A stretch of 64,000 nt of DNA from Brevundimonas sp. A19_0. GTDB taxonomy: Bacteria; Pseudomonadota; Alphaproteobacteria; Caulobacterales; Caulobacteraceae. Positions 1 to 8,950 of this stretch are shown here, piece after piece (the first letter of the stretch is position 1; each line of letters begins with the position of its first letter). The notes beneath the pieces are model-generated. The model was not told the origin of the DNA and ran no database searches. It saw only the letters and a program-made list of their open reading frames with translations. The translations under genes and the position numbers were made by a program. The DNA lies in assembly GCF_017744255.1 (NCBI RefSeq), contig NZ_JAGHQP010000001.1, positions 310,001 through 374,000 on the forward strand. Direction: 5' to 3'.

Positions 1-1029
1 GCGGCCGTCGATGGCCTGTTTGAAGTCGCCCGGTCCGTCGCAGGCGGTCAGGCCCCAGACCTCGTCGTCATAGCCGACCCAGCCCATGGGGTTGGTGCGG
101 GCGTAGAACTGCTGGCCCTCGGCGGCCCGGACGCTGTTCTGGAAATAGTCGAAATCGCCGATCTCGGCCGACTTGTCGCGCATCCAGGCGTCGCGGATGC
201 CGCGGAAGTCGATGAACATGTGGCTGTACTGGTGCCCGAACATGGGCGGGAAGTGCAGGTGGGCGGGGCCGTAATCCTCGGTCCAGCTGCGGTCATAGAC
301 CGAGCACCATTCCTGCCAGACCTCGGGGCCGACAGGGTGGGTCTGGCTGCCCAGCGCCATCAGCAGGACGATCATGCCCTCGTTGTAGACATGCCAGTCG
401 GCCTCGATGAAGCCGGTCTCGGGGTGCCAGCCCATGCTGATGCGACGGGGGCGGACCTCGACCCAGTCCCATTCGACGCGGTCGTAGATGGCCTGGGCCT
501 TCTCGCGGATTTCAGTCTCGCCCGCGTCGGAGCCGTCGAAATAGCGGGCGGCGAACAGCATGCCGCCCAGCAGCAGGGCGGTGTCGACGGTCGACAGCTC
601 GGTCGTGCCGAAGCGGTGGCCGGTCTCCATGTCGAGGAAGTGGTAGAAGAAGCCCTTGTAGCCGGTCACGCCGGTCGCCGCGGGCCCCTGGGGGGCGTCG
701 TGGAAAAAGCGGAGGGTCGTAAGCGTGATGTCGCGGGCTTCCTCGCGCGTCATCCAGCCGCGCTCGACCCCGACCGGCCAGCAGGTCAGGGCAAAGCCGA
801 CGGCCGCGACCGAGGAAAATGAAGGGGTGGGCCAGCGATCCGGCGTCAGGCCGGTGCGCGGATCGGTGACGTGGCGGAACCAGTCGAAGGTGCGCTTTTG
901 CAGCTCCTCGACATCGGCATCCAGAGTGACCGGCGTGGCGACCGCTTCGTCCTGACCGCGCCCACAGGCGGCAAGGCCCACAAGACCCGCACCCGCCACC
1001 GAAGCCAGAAGAAACCGTCTGCGATCCAT
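1..1029 (-). CDS. Glucoamylase-family Tat lipoprotein (partial, C-terminus outside window)
   Basis: Reading the minus strand from an ATG at 1029 gives an uninterrupted frame to the window edge (343 codons). The N-terminus carries a twin-arginine signal (RRRFLL) followed by a lipobox (LAAC), so the product should be exported folded and lipid-anchored. The body has the pattern of the glucoamylase family (PF10091): a Trp/Phe-rich start (KRTFDWFRHV), GYKGFFYHFLDM, and ELSTVDTALLLGG. That family acts on alpha- or beta-glucans or their oligosaccharides; the exact substrate cannot be read here. It lies downstream of a TonB-dependent receptor and LacI regulator on the same strand, though a terminator separates them. 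Identity of the family is confident, substrate is not. Confidence 0.85.
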   Translation of the reverse strand, partial: MDRRRFLLASVAGAGLVGLAACGRGQDEAVATPVTLDADVEELQKRTFDWFRHVTDPRTGLTPDRWPTPSFSSVAAVGFALTCWPVGVERGWMTREEARDITLTTLRFFHDAPQGPAATGVTGYKGFFYHFLDMETGHRFGTTELSTVDTALLLGGMLFAARYFDGSDAGETEIREKAQAIYDRVEWDWVEVRPRRISMGWHPETGFIEADWHVYNEGMIVLLMALGSQTHPVGPEVWQEWCSVYDRSWTEDYGPAHLHFPPMFGHQYSHMFIDFRGIRDAWMRDKSAEIGDFDYFQNSVRAAEGQQFYARTNPMGWVGYDDEVWGLTACDGPGDFKQAIDGR

Positions 1030-1070
1030 GATCACACCTTACGCGACTGTCGGGTCAAACCCGAAAACAC

Positions 1071-1110
1071 AAAAAAGAGGGGCCGCCTCCACGCATGTGA
1101 AGGCGGCCCC
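1071..1110 (-). terminator. Rho-independent terminator after the TonB-dependent receptor gene
   Basis: A perfect 10-bp GC-rich stem (arms 1079-1088 and 1101-1110) with a 12-nt loop is followed, reading the minus strand, by CCTC and a run of six T at 1076-1071. It sits 13 bp after the receptor stop codon. It would reduce readthrough into the glucoamylase-type gene. Confidence 0.85.
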
Positions 1111-1122
1111 AGGCTCAGGAGA

Positions 1123-4100
1123 TCAGAACTTGTAGCGCGCGCCGAACTGGAAGGTCCGGGTCGGGAACAGAACTGCGCCCGGCTGTCCAAAGTTCGGATT
1201 GGGGTTGGTCGCCGAACCCGTGCCCCCGTCGAAGTTCGTGAAGTTGTCGAAGTTGAAGACGTTGATGGCGTCCACGAACACCGACAGCTCCGAACCGTTG
1301 GGGAGGCCGAAGTCCCGCGTCAGGCGCAGGTCCAGGTTCCGGTAGGCGAAGGCGTTCGGAATGATGAAGCTGTACTTCTCCGGACGGCCGCCATACGGGC
1401 GGAAGTAGAAGCGCGAGCCCGAGCTGTCGTACACGTTGAAGGGCGTGCCCGATCCCAGCGTCAGGATGCCCGACAGCTGGAAGTCCCACGGCAGGTCGAC
1501 GATGCCGTTGGCGACAATGCGATGTTCCTCGTCGTTGGCCGAGGGTCGGGTCGGCGAGGTCTCGACGCTGAAGCAATCGAAGCAGAAGGCATCATTGCCG
1601 CCGTTCTGGGTCGCGTCAGACCAGGTGTAGGCCAGGTTCACACCCCAGCCGGAGTCCCGCGTGTAGGGCTTGTCCAGCTTGACGTAGAGGGCGGTGAACT
1701 CGCGCTCCTTGTTGTGATCCGAGACGAAGTAGCCGCGATAGGGGTTGGCTGCACCCGGTCCACAGAAGCCGCCGTTGTCCCCGTAGCCGCCGTCGTCATT
1801 GCCGAACGCGGGTTCGCGGCAGCGGGTCAGGTACTGCCAGGTGAACTCGTTCTCGGTCTTGCCGTAGGCCAGGGTGAACTCGGTCTGCCAGTCGCCGACG
1901 CGCTGGCGGATACCCAGGTTGAACTGGTCGGTCCGCGGCGGCTCCCAGTCGTTCTTGAGCAGGAAGACCTCACCCTTGCCCTGAATGGTCTGGAACACGG
2001 GGTCCAGGCCGGCCGCCGTGCGGTAGGATTCCTGCCACAGGATCGGGTCGCCGGCCGAACCGGTGGCCACGCCCAGCGCACCGCCCGTCGTGCTGAAGAA
2101 CACGTTCTGGCGGATGTCGAACGGCTTGACGATCTCGTCGTACGAGAAGTTGAAGTTTATCCGGTCATAGTACCGGCCGACGCCGCCGAAGATGACCGTG
2201 CCACGGTCCCCGAACACATCGTAAGAGAAGCCGATACGCGGCTGGAAGGCGCCCGTGAACGGATCACGATTGTCACCGGTCGAGATGTACTCGCTGCGGT
2301 CGAACCAGCTGGGTGCATATCCCGCCGGCTTGCCGCCATCCGTCGAGGCGATCCACTGGTCCAGACCCGCGATCACGCCGGCCGGGGTGACATAGTCCTT
2401 GTTGTTCGAGTTGGATTCATAGTCCCAGCGCAGGCCGAGGTTGATTTCCAGCTGGTCAGTGATCCGCCAGTCGTCCTGGACATACAGGCCGACGACCGTG
2501 TTATCGAGATCCACGTTCGGGAAGGCGCGGCCCAGTTCAACGCGGTACGGAACGGTGGTCGAGCCGCTGAGCTCGGGGAGACCGTCGACGTCATAGTAGA
2601 ACTGAGGGTTGCGGCCGAACTGCTTCAGGACCTCGTAGTTCTGGAGTGACACCTTGGCGCCCACCTTGACCGTATGGAAGCCGTTGAGTTCCAGCTGATC
2701 GAAGGTCAGGTCATTGCGGATGGTGAAGGCCCGGTCGTGGATGTCCTGGGTGCTGTCGCGACCCCCCAGGTTGACGATGGTGGTACCGCCGAAATAGTCG
2801 GGCTGGAAGCCGGGCAGGTTCGGGTTGGTGTCGTTCTCGAACAGGCGGTAGGTCTCGCCGACGTCCGAAAAGTTCAGGGCGCCCGGGTTGTAATTGTAAT
2901 CCCGGTAATCGACCGCAAACTCGTTCAGGAAGCCCGAGCCCTGCCATTGCCAGCGCAGGTTGCTGGTCAGGGTGCTCTGGGCGAGGTTGATGGCCCGGTC
3001 ATAGGTGTTGGCTTCGCCGAAATCGCGGATGTCGACCTCGTCCCGATAGGTGACGCTCCAGTCCACGAGGTGGCCCTCCGTCGGCTGCCAGCTCAGCTTG
3101 CCGAAGAACAGGTCTTCCTCGAACGGCGCGGCGAAGGTGCCTTCGTACTGGCCGAACTGGGCGAGGAAGCGGGGGTCACGGCGACCGAGGGTGACGTTGG
3201 CCGCGCGGTTCTCGTCCTTGCGCTCATAGGTGCCGAAGAAGTGCAGGCGATCCCGGATGATCGGCCCGCCAAAGGCCACACCCCACTGCTCGACGCTGAG
3301 GTCGGGTTTCGGGTTGGACGGATTGTCGAACGCGCCGCGCTCGATCATGCTCTCATCCCGGTACAGGCCGAAGATCTCGCCTTCGAACTCATTGGTCCCC
3401 GACCGGGTGACGGCCGTGATAATGGCCGAGGAGGCCTGTTCGTATTCCGCCTTGAAGTTCTGGCTGACGACGCGGAACTCCTGGATGCCGGCCTGCGGGA
3501 ACGGGTTACCGCGGCTGTCGTCCTGGCCGATGATGCCGCCGGCGATGACGTTCGACTTGAGGCTGGCGCCGTCGATGAAGGCGTTGACCGACTCGGCGCG
3601 CTGACCGCCGGCGGTGATGGTCTGCTCCTGCTCGTTGACCGAGACCCGCACGCCCGGGGCCAGGGCGGCGAAGTTCAGGAAGTTGCGGTTGATCTGGGGC
3701 AGGGTCTCGATCTGCTGGGTCGTGACGTTGGTCGCGTTCTCCGGCGTGCGGACCTCGGGCAGGCGACGACCGACGACCACGATGTCGTCGACGCTGGTGC
3801 CGGCCGCCGTGACGGTGCCGCCGACGTCCAGATCCAGATCGCCGACCTGGCCGACGCCGATGGTGACCACGTCGCTGGCGGTCTCGCCCTCGGCGGTGGT
3901 GACGGTGATCTCATAGGTGCCGGGGCGCAGGCCCGACAGCACGTAGCCGCCGTTGGCATTGGCCGTGGTGCGGCTGGTGAAGCCCGAGGCCACATCGCGG
4001 GCGACAACCGTGGCGCCGGCTTCGCCGGCCCCGCTGTCGGTCACTTCACCGCGGATCGTGGACGTGGCCACCTGGGCCGACGCCGTTCCGGCCATGCCCA

Positions 4101-4161
4101 GCGACACGGCCATGGCGAGGACGGAGGCCGCCCCCAGATATCGAATGTTCATTTTAGCCAT
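1123..4161 (-). CDS. TonB-dependent receptor with N-terminal carboxypeptidase-regulatory-like domain
   Basis: This is a 1012-aa outer-membrane receptor, probably for an oligosaccharide given its LacI and glucoamylase neighbours. A signal peptide ends near residue 29 (AGTASAQ). Residues about 33-115 form a carboxypeptidase-regulatory-like beta domain, a TonB-box-like DDIVVVG lies at 125-131, then a plug, and the chain ends in an aromatic C-terminus (FGARYKF) typical of outer-membrane barrels. The overall form is that of the Oar-like receptors. The start at 4161 overlaps the lacI stop by 8 bp; an alternative ATG at 4152 has an AGGA eight bases upstream and is about equally good. Co-transcription with lacI is inferred. 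Confidence 0.93.
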   Translation of the reverse strand: MAKMNIRYLGAASVLAMAVSLGMAGTASAQVATSTIRGEVTDSGAGEAGATVVARDVASGFTSRTTANANGGYVLSGLRPGTYEITVTTAEGETASDVVTIGVGQVGDLDLDVGGTVTAAGTSVDDIVVVGRRLPEVRTPENATNVTTQQIETLPQINRNFLNFAALAPGVRVSVNEQEQTITAGGQRAESVNAFIDGASLKSNVIAGGIIGQDDSRGNPFPQAGIQEFRVVSQNFKAEYEQASSAIITAVTRSGTNEFEGEIFGLYRDESMIERGAFDNPSNPKPDLSVEQWGVAFGGPIIRDRLHFFGTYERKDENRAANVTLGRRDPRFLAQFGQYEGTFAAPFEEDLFFGKLSWQPTEGHLVDWSVTYRDEVDIRDFGEANTYDRAINLAQSTLTSNLRWQWQGSGFLNEFAVDYRDYNYNPGALNFSDVGETYRLFENDTNPNLPGFQPDYFGGTTIVNLGGRDSTQDIHDRAFTIRNDLTFDQLELNGFHTVKVGAKVSLQNYEVLKQFGRNPQFYYDVDGLPELSGSTTVPYRVELGRAFPNVDLDNTVVGLYVQDDWRITDQLEINLGLRWDYESNSNNKDYVTPAGVIAGLDQWIASTDGGKPAGYAPSWFDRSEYISTGDNRDPFTGAFQPRIGFSYDVFGDRGTVIFGGVGRYYDRINFNFSYDEIVKPFDIRQNVFFSTTGGALGVATGSAGDPILWQESYRTAAGLDPVFQTIQGKGEVFLLKNDWEPPRTDQFNLGIRQRVGDWQTEFTLAYGKTENEFTWQYLTRCREPAFGNDDGGYGDNGGFCGPGAANPYRGYFVSDHNKEREFTALYVKLDKPYTRDSGWGVNLAYTWSDATQNGGNDAFCFDCFSVETSPTRPSANDEEHRIVANGIVDLPWDFQLSGILTLGSGTPFNVYDSSGSRFYFRPYGGRPEKYSFIIPNAFAYRNLDLRLTRDFGLPNGSELSVFVDAINVFNFDNFTNFDGGTGSATNPNPNFGQPGAVLFPTRTFQFGARYKF

Positions 4162-5239
4162 CCTGGTTTTCCCCCTGAGCGGAAGCGGTCACGCCCGACG
4201 GCCGCCCGTCCGTCGCGCGCGTGGTTGAGGCCGTCGCCCGGGTGGACGAACGGATTACGAGCTCAGGCCGCACGACCTCGCAGGTCGGGTCCGGATCGGA
4301 CACGCGACCGGCGTGGGCAGCCTGGATCTGCGAGACCAGCCGCTGCAGGGCGCGGCGACCGGTCTCGGCGATACGAATGCGAAGGGTGGTCAGGCCGGGC
4401 CTGACGAGGGCGGCGATCGGCACATCGTCGAAGCCGACGACGGCGACGTCCTCGGGACAGCGGACGCCCGCCTCCTGGAAGGCCAGCAGGGCGCCGATGG
4501 CCATCATGTCATTGCCGCAGAACACACCGTCGAAGCGGCGCTCGGCCTTCATCAGCGCCTGGGCCGATTCATGGCCCGAGCCCTGGTTGAAGTCGCCCTC
4601 GACCACATGCGGCTCCAGCCCCGCCCCGGCCATGGCCTCGAGATAGCCGGCCAGACGGGCCTCGGCCTCGAGGTTGCCGGCCGGACCGGCGATATGGGCG
4701 ATGTCGCGGCAGCCGCCGTCCAGCAGGTGCTGCACCGCCGTGCGGGCGCCGCCGTGGTTGTCGACGACGATCGAGGGACGGGTCGCATCGGCCGCGCCGC
4801 CGTTCATAAGCACCACGGGCAGGCGGCCGGTCATGGCCGTGGCCAGATTGGCCGAGTCGATCTGGGGCGACAGGACCACCAGCCCGTCGACGCGACCGCG
4901 CATCGAGCGAATGGCGGTGGCCGCCCCGTCGGCGTCGTCGTGCGAGCCCGAGACGATCAGGTGATAGCCGTGCTCGCGCGCGGCCAGGTCCATGCCGCGG
5001 ATCAGCTCGGAGAAGAACTCGCCGTACAGATCCGGCAGGATGATGCCGAGGGTGTTGGTCTTGCTGGTCGACAGGCTGCGGGCGCCACTGTGGGGCACGT
5101 ATTGCAGGGCCTCGGCCGACATCAGGATTCGCTTGCGGGTCTGTTCCGTGACCGTGTCCGAGCCGTTCAGGGCGCGCGAGACGGAGGCGACGGACACCTG
5201 GGCATGACGGGCGACATCGCGAATTGTAGCCGGTTTCAT
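4154..5239 (-). CDS. LacI-family transcriptional regulator
   Basis: The N-terminus (TIRDVARHAQVSVASVSRAL) is a classic LacI helix-turn-helix with the hinge following, and the rest is a periplasmic-binding-protein-like sensor with NTLGIILPDLYGEFF and VGFDDVPIA segments. It should repress, in response to a sugar, the receptor gene that follows it. The start at 5239 is preferred over one 30 bp upstream because GAGG lies 7 bases before it and the HTH begins at once (361 aa). The 3' end overlaps the receptor start by 8 bp, which suggests translational coupling and autoregulation. A LacI-type palindrome lies about 110 bp upstream. Confidence 0.93.
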   Translation of the reverse strand: MKPATIRDVARHAQVSVASVSRALNGSDTVTEQTRKRILMSAEALQYVPHSGARSLSTSKTNTLGIILPDLYGEFFSELIRGMDLAAREHGYHLIVSGSHDDADGAATAIRSMRGRVDGLVVLSPQIDSANLATAMTGRLPVVLMNGGAADATRPSIVVDNHGGARTAVQHLLDGGCRDIAHIAGPAGNLEAEARLAGYLEAMAGAGLEPHVVEGDFNQGSGHESAQALMKAERRFDGVFCGNDMMAIGALLAFQEAGVRCPEDVAVVGFDDVPIAALVRPGLTTLRIRIAETGRRALQRLVSQIQAAHAGRVSDPDPTCEVVRPELVIRSSTRATASTTRATDGRPSGVTASAQGENQDG

Positions 5240-5348
5240 TTTCCGGCCTCGCGGGTCAGCGATGGACATCGATTGAACGTCACGGTTTCAGGGCTCCCTG
5301 GACGATCCAGCCGTGCCGACCCCTTGCCGAGGTTCGTCGGTCAAATCG

Positions 5349-5362
5349 TGTAATCGGTTACA
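5349..5362. promoter_or_regulatory. Predicted LacI-family operator
   Basis: The 14-mer TGTAATCGGTTACA fits the LacI-family form TGTAANCGNTTACA, with the central CG and perfect 5-bp arms. It lies upstream of the lacI start and between it and the end of the esterase gene, so autoregulation of the lacI-receptor pair is the simplest reading. I noticed no second copy in the window. Confidence 0.7.
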
Positions 5363-5422
5363 TGGCACAGCAAACATAAGCCGCGCAAGTGCCCCTTTTT
5401 TGCCACAGCGCCGGGGCGGCGG

Positions 5423-6952
5423 TCAGGGAAGCGGGCGCACCCGGGCGTAGAAGGCCTCGATCAGGTCCAGCCGGTCGGCGTGGGGCACAGGCCGCGCCAC
5501 GGGTCCGTCATTGGTGAACTCCAGCAGGTGATCGGGTTCCGCGCGATAGTCAGGCCAGGCCGGCGCGCCCGCGCCGTTCGGGTCCCCGGACCCGGCAAAT
5601 CGGGTCCAGTAGCCGGCCATGGCGTCGGAGGCATCATAGTCCCGCCGGCCGAGGGGGCGGCCCACGGTGGACAGGGTCTGGAAGACGTAGGGGCGCTCGG
5701 ACGCGTGGGTCGCGCCGCCGCTGGGCTCGGGGTTGGAGTCCGGCACGACGTCGAACCGGTAGAGGTAGGTCGGATGGCCCGCTGCCGCATGGAGGCGTGC
5801 CAGCTGGCGGACCGGCTCGTTGAAGATCAGGTCGCTGACGACGTGGGCGTCATAGCCGTCCGGACCGTCGTAGGCAGCCAGCAGGGCGTCGTGCTCGCCA
5901 TCGGTGAGGGCATCGTCGGTGCGACCATAGGCCCCGGCGTCGGTCGGCCGGATCCACCAGAATTCGGCGCTGTTGGTGCCCATCATGAGCGGGACCGGCG
6001 CCTGTCGGCCGGCAGTGAAGGCCTGGATGACATCCTCGGTCAGGACGATGCCGTCGACGATCAGATTGTCGGAATAGAAGGCGGGCATCGGCTTGAGGAA
6101 TGCTTCAGACGGGAGGGCCCGGAGCTGGTCGGCGGTCACCGGTCCATCAAGACCGGCGCTGCGCGCAAAGGTCTGGCCGAGCGACCGGGCCGACGGACGG
6201 CCCGGGCGGTCGAGGTCCAGCAGGGCCGACCGCTGGCGGCCCAGACCCGACTGCACCACCGCCTTGTGGAACAGGCCGCGTGCCGACGGCGCGATCATCA
6301 GCTGGGTGACCGCCGCCCCGCCCGCCGACTCGCCGAAGATCGTCACATTGTCGGGATCACCGCCCAGGGCCGCGATATTGTCGCGCACCCATTCCAGCGC
6401 CGCGATCTGGTCCATGACGCCATAGTTGCCCGCGGGCTCGTCGGCGGCGCGGCCCTCGGCCAGCGCCGGATGGTCGAAGAATCCCAGTCGCCCCAGCCGG
6501 TAATTGATCGTGACGACCACGACGCCCCGTTGCGCCAGCGCCGTGCCGTCATAGAGGGCGGCCGTGCCCGAGCCGTTGTTGTAGCCGCCGCCGTGGATCC
6601 AGACCATGACCGGCAGCGGTCCGGCGCGCTCGACCGGGGTCCAGACATTGAGGGTCAGGCAATTCTCGCTCATCGGCAGGGGGCCGACGCCTGGGTCGCC
6701 GTTGGACGGCGGCTGGATGCAGATGGCGCCATAGTCCGAGGCGTCGCGGACGCCGTCCCACGACGCCGGGGCAGCGGGGGGACGCCAGCGCCTGTCGCCG
6801 ACCGGGGGCGCCGCATAGGGCAGGCCCTTGAAGGCCACGACCTGATCCTCGACCACGCCGCGGACCTGGCCCTGCTCCAGCTGAACGGTACCGGTGGGAT
6901 CGGGCATGGGGGTGAGCACCATGGCGAGAGACATCAGAGCGGAAATCAACAT
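5423..6952 (-). CDS. Carboxylesterase/lipase type B, secreted
   Basis: This 509-aa alpha/beta hydrolase has a short hydrophobic leader (about residues 1-16), the FKGLPYAAPP type-B esterase motif, the oxyanion-hole HGGG at 120-123, and the nucleophile elbow GESAGG with Ser209. A His in the GATHASE segment near the C-terminus is the likely catalytic His. The length suits the family. It hydrolyses carboxylic esters in the periplasm or outside the cell; the natural substrate is unknown. It is divergent from the HWE kinase gene. With the carbohydrate genes nearby it could be an acetyl- or feruloyl-type esterase, but nothing in the sequence shows that. Confidence 0.88.
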   Translation of the reverse strand: MLISALMSLAMVLTPMPDPTGTVQLEQGQVRGVVEDQVVAFKGLPYAAPPVGDRRWRPPAAPASWDGVRDASDYGAICIQPPSNGDPGVGPLPMSENCLTLNVWTPVERAGPLPVMVWIHGGGYNNGSGTAALYDGTALAQRGVVVVTINYRLGRLGFFDHPALAEGRAADEPAGNYGVMDQIAALEWVRDNIAALGGDPDNVTIFGESAGGAAVTQLMIAPSARGLFHKAVVQSGLGRQRSALLDLDRPGRPSARSLGQTFARSAGLDGPVTADQLRALPSEAFLKPMPAFYSDNLIVDGIVLTEDVIQAFTAGRQAPVPLMMGTNSAEFWWIRPTDAGAYGRTDDALTDGEHDALLAAYDGPDGYDAHVVSDLIFNEPVRQLARLHAAAGHPTYLYRFDVVPDSNPEPSGGATHASERPYVFQTLSTVGRPLGRRDYDASDAMAGYWTRFAGSGDPNGAGAPAWPDYRAEPDHLLEFTNDGPVARPVPHADRLDLIEAFYARVRPLP

Positions 6953-7091
6953 GAGCTCACCATGGCGGGGCGCGCGGGGTGCCGCAAATTCGTCCCTTCA
7001 CAGACGTCGGGAACCGGTGTCTTTATGGTGCGTTTCGACGGCTCGTCGAGGGGGGAGCCGGAATTTGAGGCATCTGGATTTAGGGGAAGGG

Positions 7092-8573
7092 ATGGCACGG
7101 GACATGGCCCGGGCCTTTGATGCCTCGCCCAACCCCTACACCATGCTGACCACCGATTTCCGCTACGCCGGTATGAACCAGGCGTATCTCGACGCTGTCG
7201 GGCGCAGCCGTTCGGAGCTGATCGGCAACAATCTTTTCGAGATTTTCGATGCCGGCGGCCAGTCGGAGCAGGCGCGGGAAAACGTTCGCCAACTCAAGAA
7301 CTCGTTCGAACGGGTGCTCCAGACGGGGGAACCCGACCACCTGGCACTGATCCACTATCCGATCGAGATCAAGGGGCCGGACGGCCAACCGCGCATCGAG
7401 GACCGCTACTGGAGTGCCACCCACACGCCCATCCGCGACGGGGCGGGCGAGATCGTCTACATCCTTCAGCACACCACCGACATCACGGAACTGCAGAACC
7501 TGCGCAAGCGCGTGTCGGGCGCCAGGGACTCGGTCGCCGTCGCCGACCTGCTGAGCAGCAATGTGCTGGCCCGCGCCGAACATCTGCAGAGTGACAACCT
7601 GCGCCTGCAATCCGAGCGCAACCGCCTGCTGGATATCTTCATGCAGGCGCCCGGGTTCATCGCCGTGCTGACCGGGCCGGATTTCGTCTTCCAGATGCAC
7701 AATGAGGCCTATGCCGCCCTCGTGGGACGTCGCGACCTGACCGGCAGGCCGCTGGTCGAGGCCCTGCCCGAGATTCCCTCGCAGGGCTTTCTCGACCTGC
7801 TGAAGCAGGTGCGGGAGACGGGCACGGCCTTTGAGGGCCGGGCCATGCCGGTGCAGTTGAGCAGCGGCCCGGGGGGATCCCTGCGGACCCACTATCTCGA
7901 CTTTGTCTATCAACCCCTGAAGGACAGCGACGGCGAGGTGGCCGGCGTGTTCGTGCAGGGCCACGACGTCACCGATGTCGTTCTGGCGGGCAACCGGCAG
8001 AAGCTGATGATCGACGAGCTGAACCACCGGGTGAAGAACACCCTGGCCACGGTCCAGTCGATCGCCATGCAGACCGCGCGCTCCCATGGCGAGCCGCGCG
8101 CCTTCGCCGAGGGATTCCAGGCCAGGCTGATGGCCCTGTCGCATACGCACAATCTGCTGACCCGCAGTCACTGGGAGGGGGCGGACCTGGCCGAGGTGCT
8201 GAGGCACGAGACCGAGGCCCACGGGCTGACCCGGATCCTGCCCAACGGTCCGTCCGTGGCCCTTGAGCCGGCCCAGGCCCTGTCGCTGGGCATGATCTTC
8301 CATGAGCTGGCCACCAATGCGGCCAAGCATGGCGCCCTGACGTCCGGCGACGGGCGGGTGCTGGTCGACTGGGCCCTGGAAAACGACGAGGTGACCCTGG
8401 TCTGGCAGGAGCTGGACGGCCCGAAGGTCACGACCCCCGAACATCGCGGCTTCGGCAGTCGCCTGATCGAGCGCAATGTGCGTCATGATCTGGCGGGACA
8501 ATGCAGCCTGGACTATTCCGATGGCGGACTGGTTTTCCGTCTCACCTTTCCGCTGGAGCGCCGCGCGTCATGA
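7092..8573 (+). CDS. HWE-family sensor histidine kinase with two PAS domains
   Basis: The start at 7092 follows a strong AGGGGAAGG; the frame is open further upstream but that part is not kinase-like. The 493-aa protein has PAS domains at about 10-135 and 183-295 and no membrane segment, then the HWE H-box DELNHRVKNTLA with His312, an N-box HELATNAAKHGAL and a C-terminal ATP-binding region (GFGSRLIERNVRHDL). It should be a soluble kinase sensing through its PAS cores, perhaps light or redox, and passing phosphate to the receiver protein encoded next, whose start overlaps its stop (ATGA). No conserved LOV cysteine motif was noticed in either PAS domain. Confidence 0.92.
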   Translation: MARDMARAFDASPNPYTMLTTDFRYAGMNQAYLDAVGRSRSELIGNNLFEIFDAGGQSEQARENVRQLKNSFERVLQTGEPDHLALIHYPIEIKGPDGQPRIEDRYWSATHTPIRDGAGEIVYILQHTTDITELQNLRKRVSGARDSVAVADLLSSNVLARAEHLQSDNLRLQSERNRLLDIFMQAPGFIAVLTGPDFVFQMHNEAYAALVGRRDLTGRPLVEALPEIPSQGFLDLLKQVRETGTAFEGRAMPVQLSSGPGGSLRTHYLDFVYQPLKDSDGEVAGVFVQGHDVTDVVLAGNRQKLMIDELNHRVKNTLATVQSIAMQTARSHGEPRAFAEGFQARLMALSHTHNLLTRSHWEGADLAEVLRHETEAHGLTRILPNGPSVALEPAQALSLGMIFHELATNAAKHGALTSGDGRVLVDWALENDEVTLVWQELDGPKVTTPEHRGFGSRLIERNVRHDLAGQCSLDYSDGGLVFRLTFPLERRAS

Positions 8574-8950
8574 GTATCCCCGGTCTGGCAGGACGCAGGA
8601 TCCTGATCGTCGAGGACGAGTCGCTGGTCGCCATGCTGCTGGAGACCATGCTGGAAGACATGGGCTGCGTCCTGTTCGGAACCGCCTCGCGCGTACCGGA
8701 AGCGGTCGAGATGCTGTCGGGGGATGACCTGCCCGACGCCGCCCTGCTGGACGTGAATGTCGCCGGCCAGACGGTCTATCCCGTCGCCGAGCTGTTGAAG
8801 GCCAAGGGCATTCCGATGGTCTTTTCCACCGGCTATGGCCAGGGCGGCCTGGCGGAGGGATGGGAGACCCATCCCAGTCTGCAAAAGCCCTATACCGAGC
8901 CGATGATCCAGCAGGCCCTGATGCAGGCGCTGGGCGTCACGACCGCCTGA
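8570..8950 (+). CDS. Single-domain response regulator (receiver only)
   Basis: This 126-aa protein is one CheY-like receiver: acidic pair E15/D16 in ILIVEDES, phospho-acceptor Asp61 in LLDVNVAG, and the conserved Lys106 in LQKPY. There is no output domain. It overlaps the HWE kinase stop codon by 4 bp (ATGA), so the two are translationally coupled and very likely partners. Such HWE kinase/receiver pairs often feed general stress or phosphorelay circuits in alphaproteobacteria, but the downstream target is not visible here. Its 3' end overlaps the convergent oxidoreductase gene by 14 bp. Confidence 0.92.
   Translation: MSIPGLAGRRILIVEDESLVAMLLETMLEDMGCVLFGTASRVPEAVEMLSGDDLPDAALLDVNVAGQTVYPVAELLKAKGIPMVFSTGYGQGGLAEGWETHPSLQKPYTEPMIQQALMQALGVTTA

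Noticed and set aside
871-2649. Plus-strand 592-residue open frame
   Set aside because: It is antisense to the TonB-dependent receptor gene, has the composition of a GC-rich shadow and no domain-like sequence.
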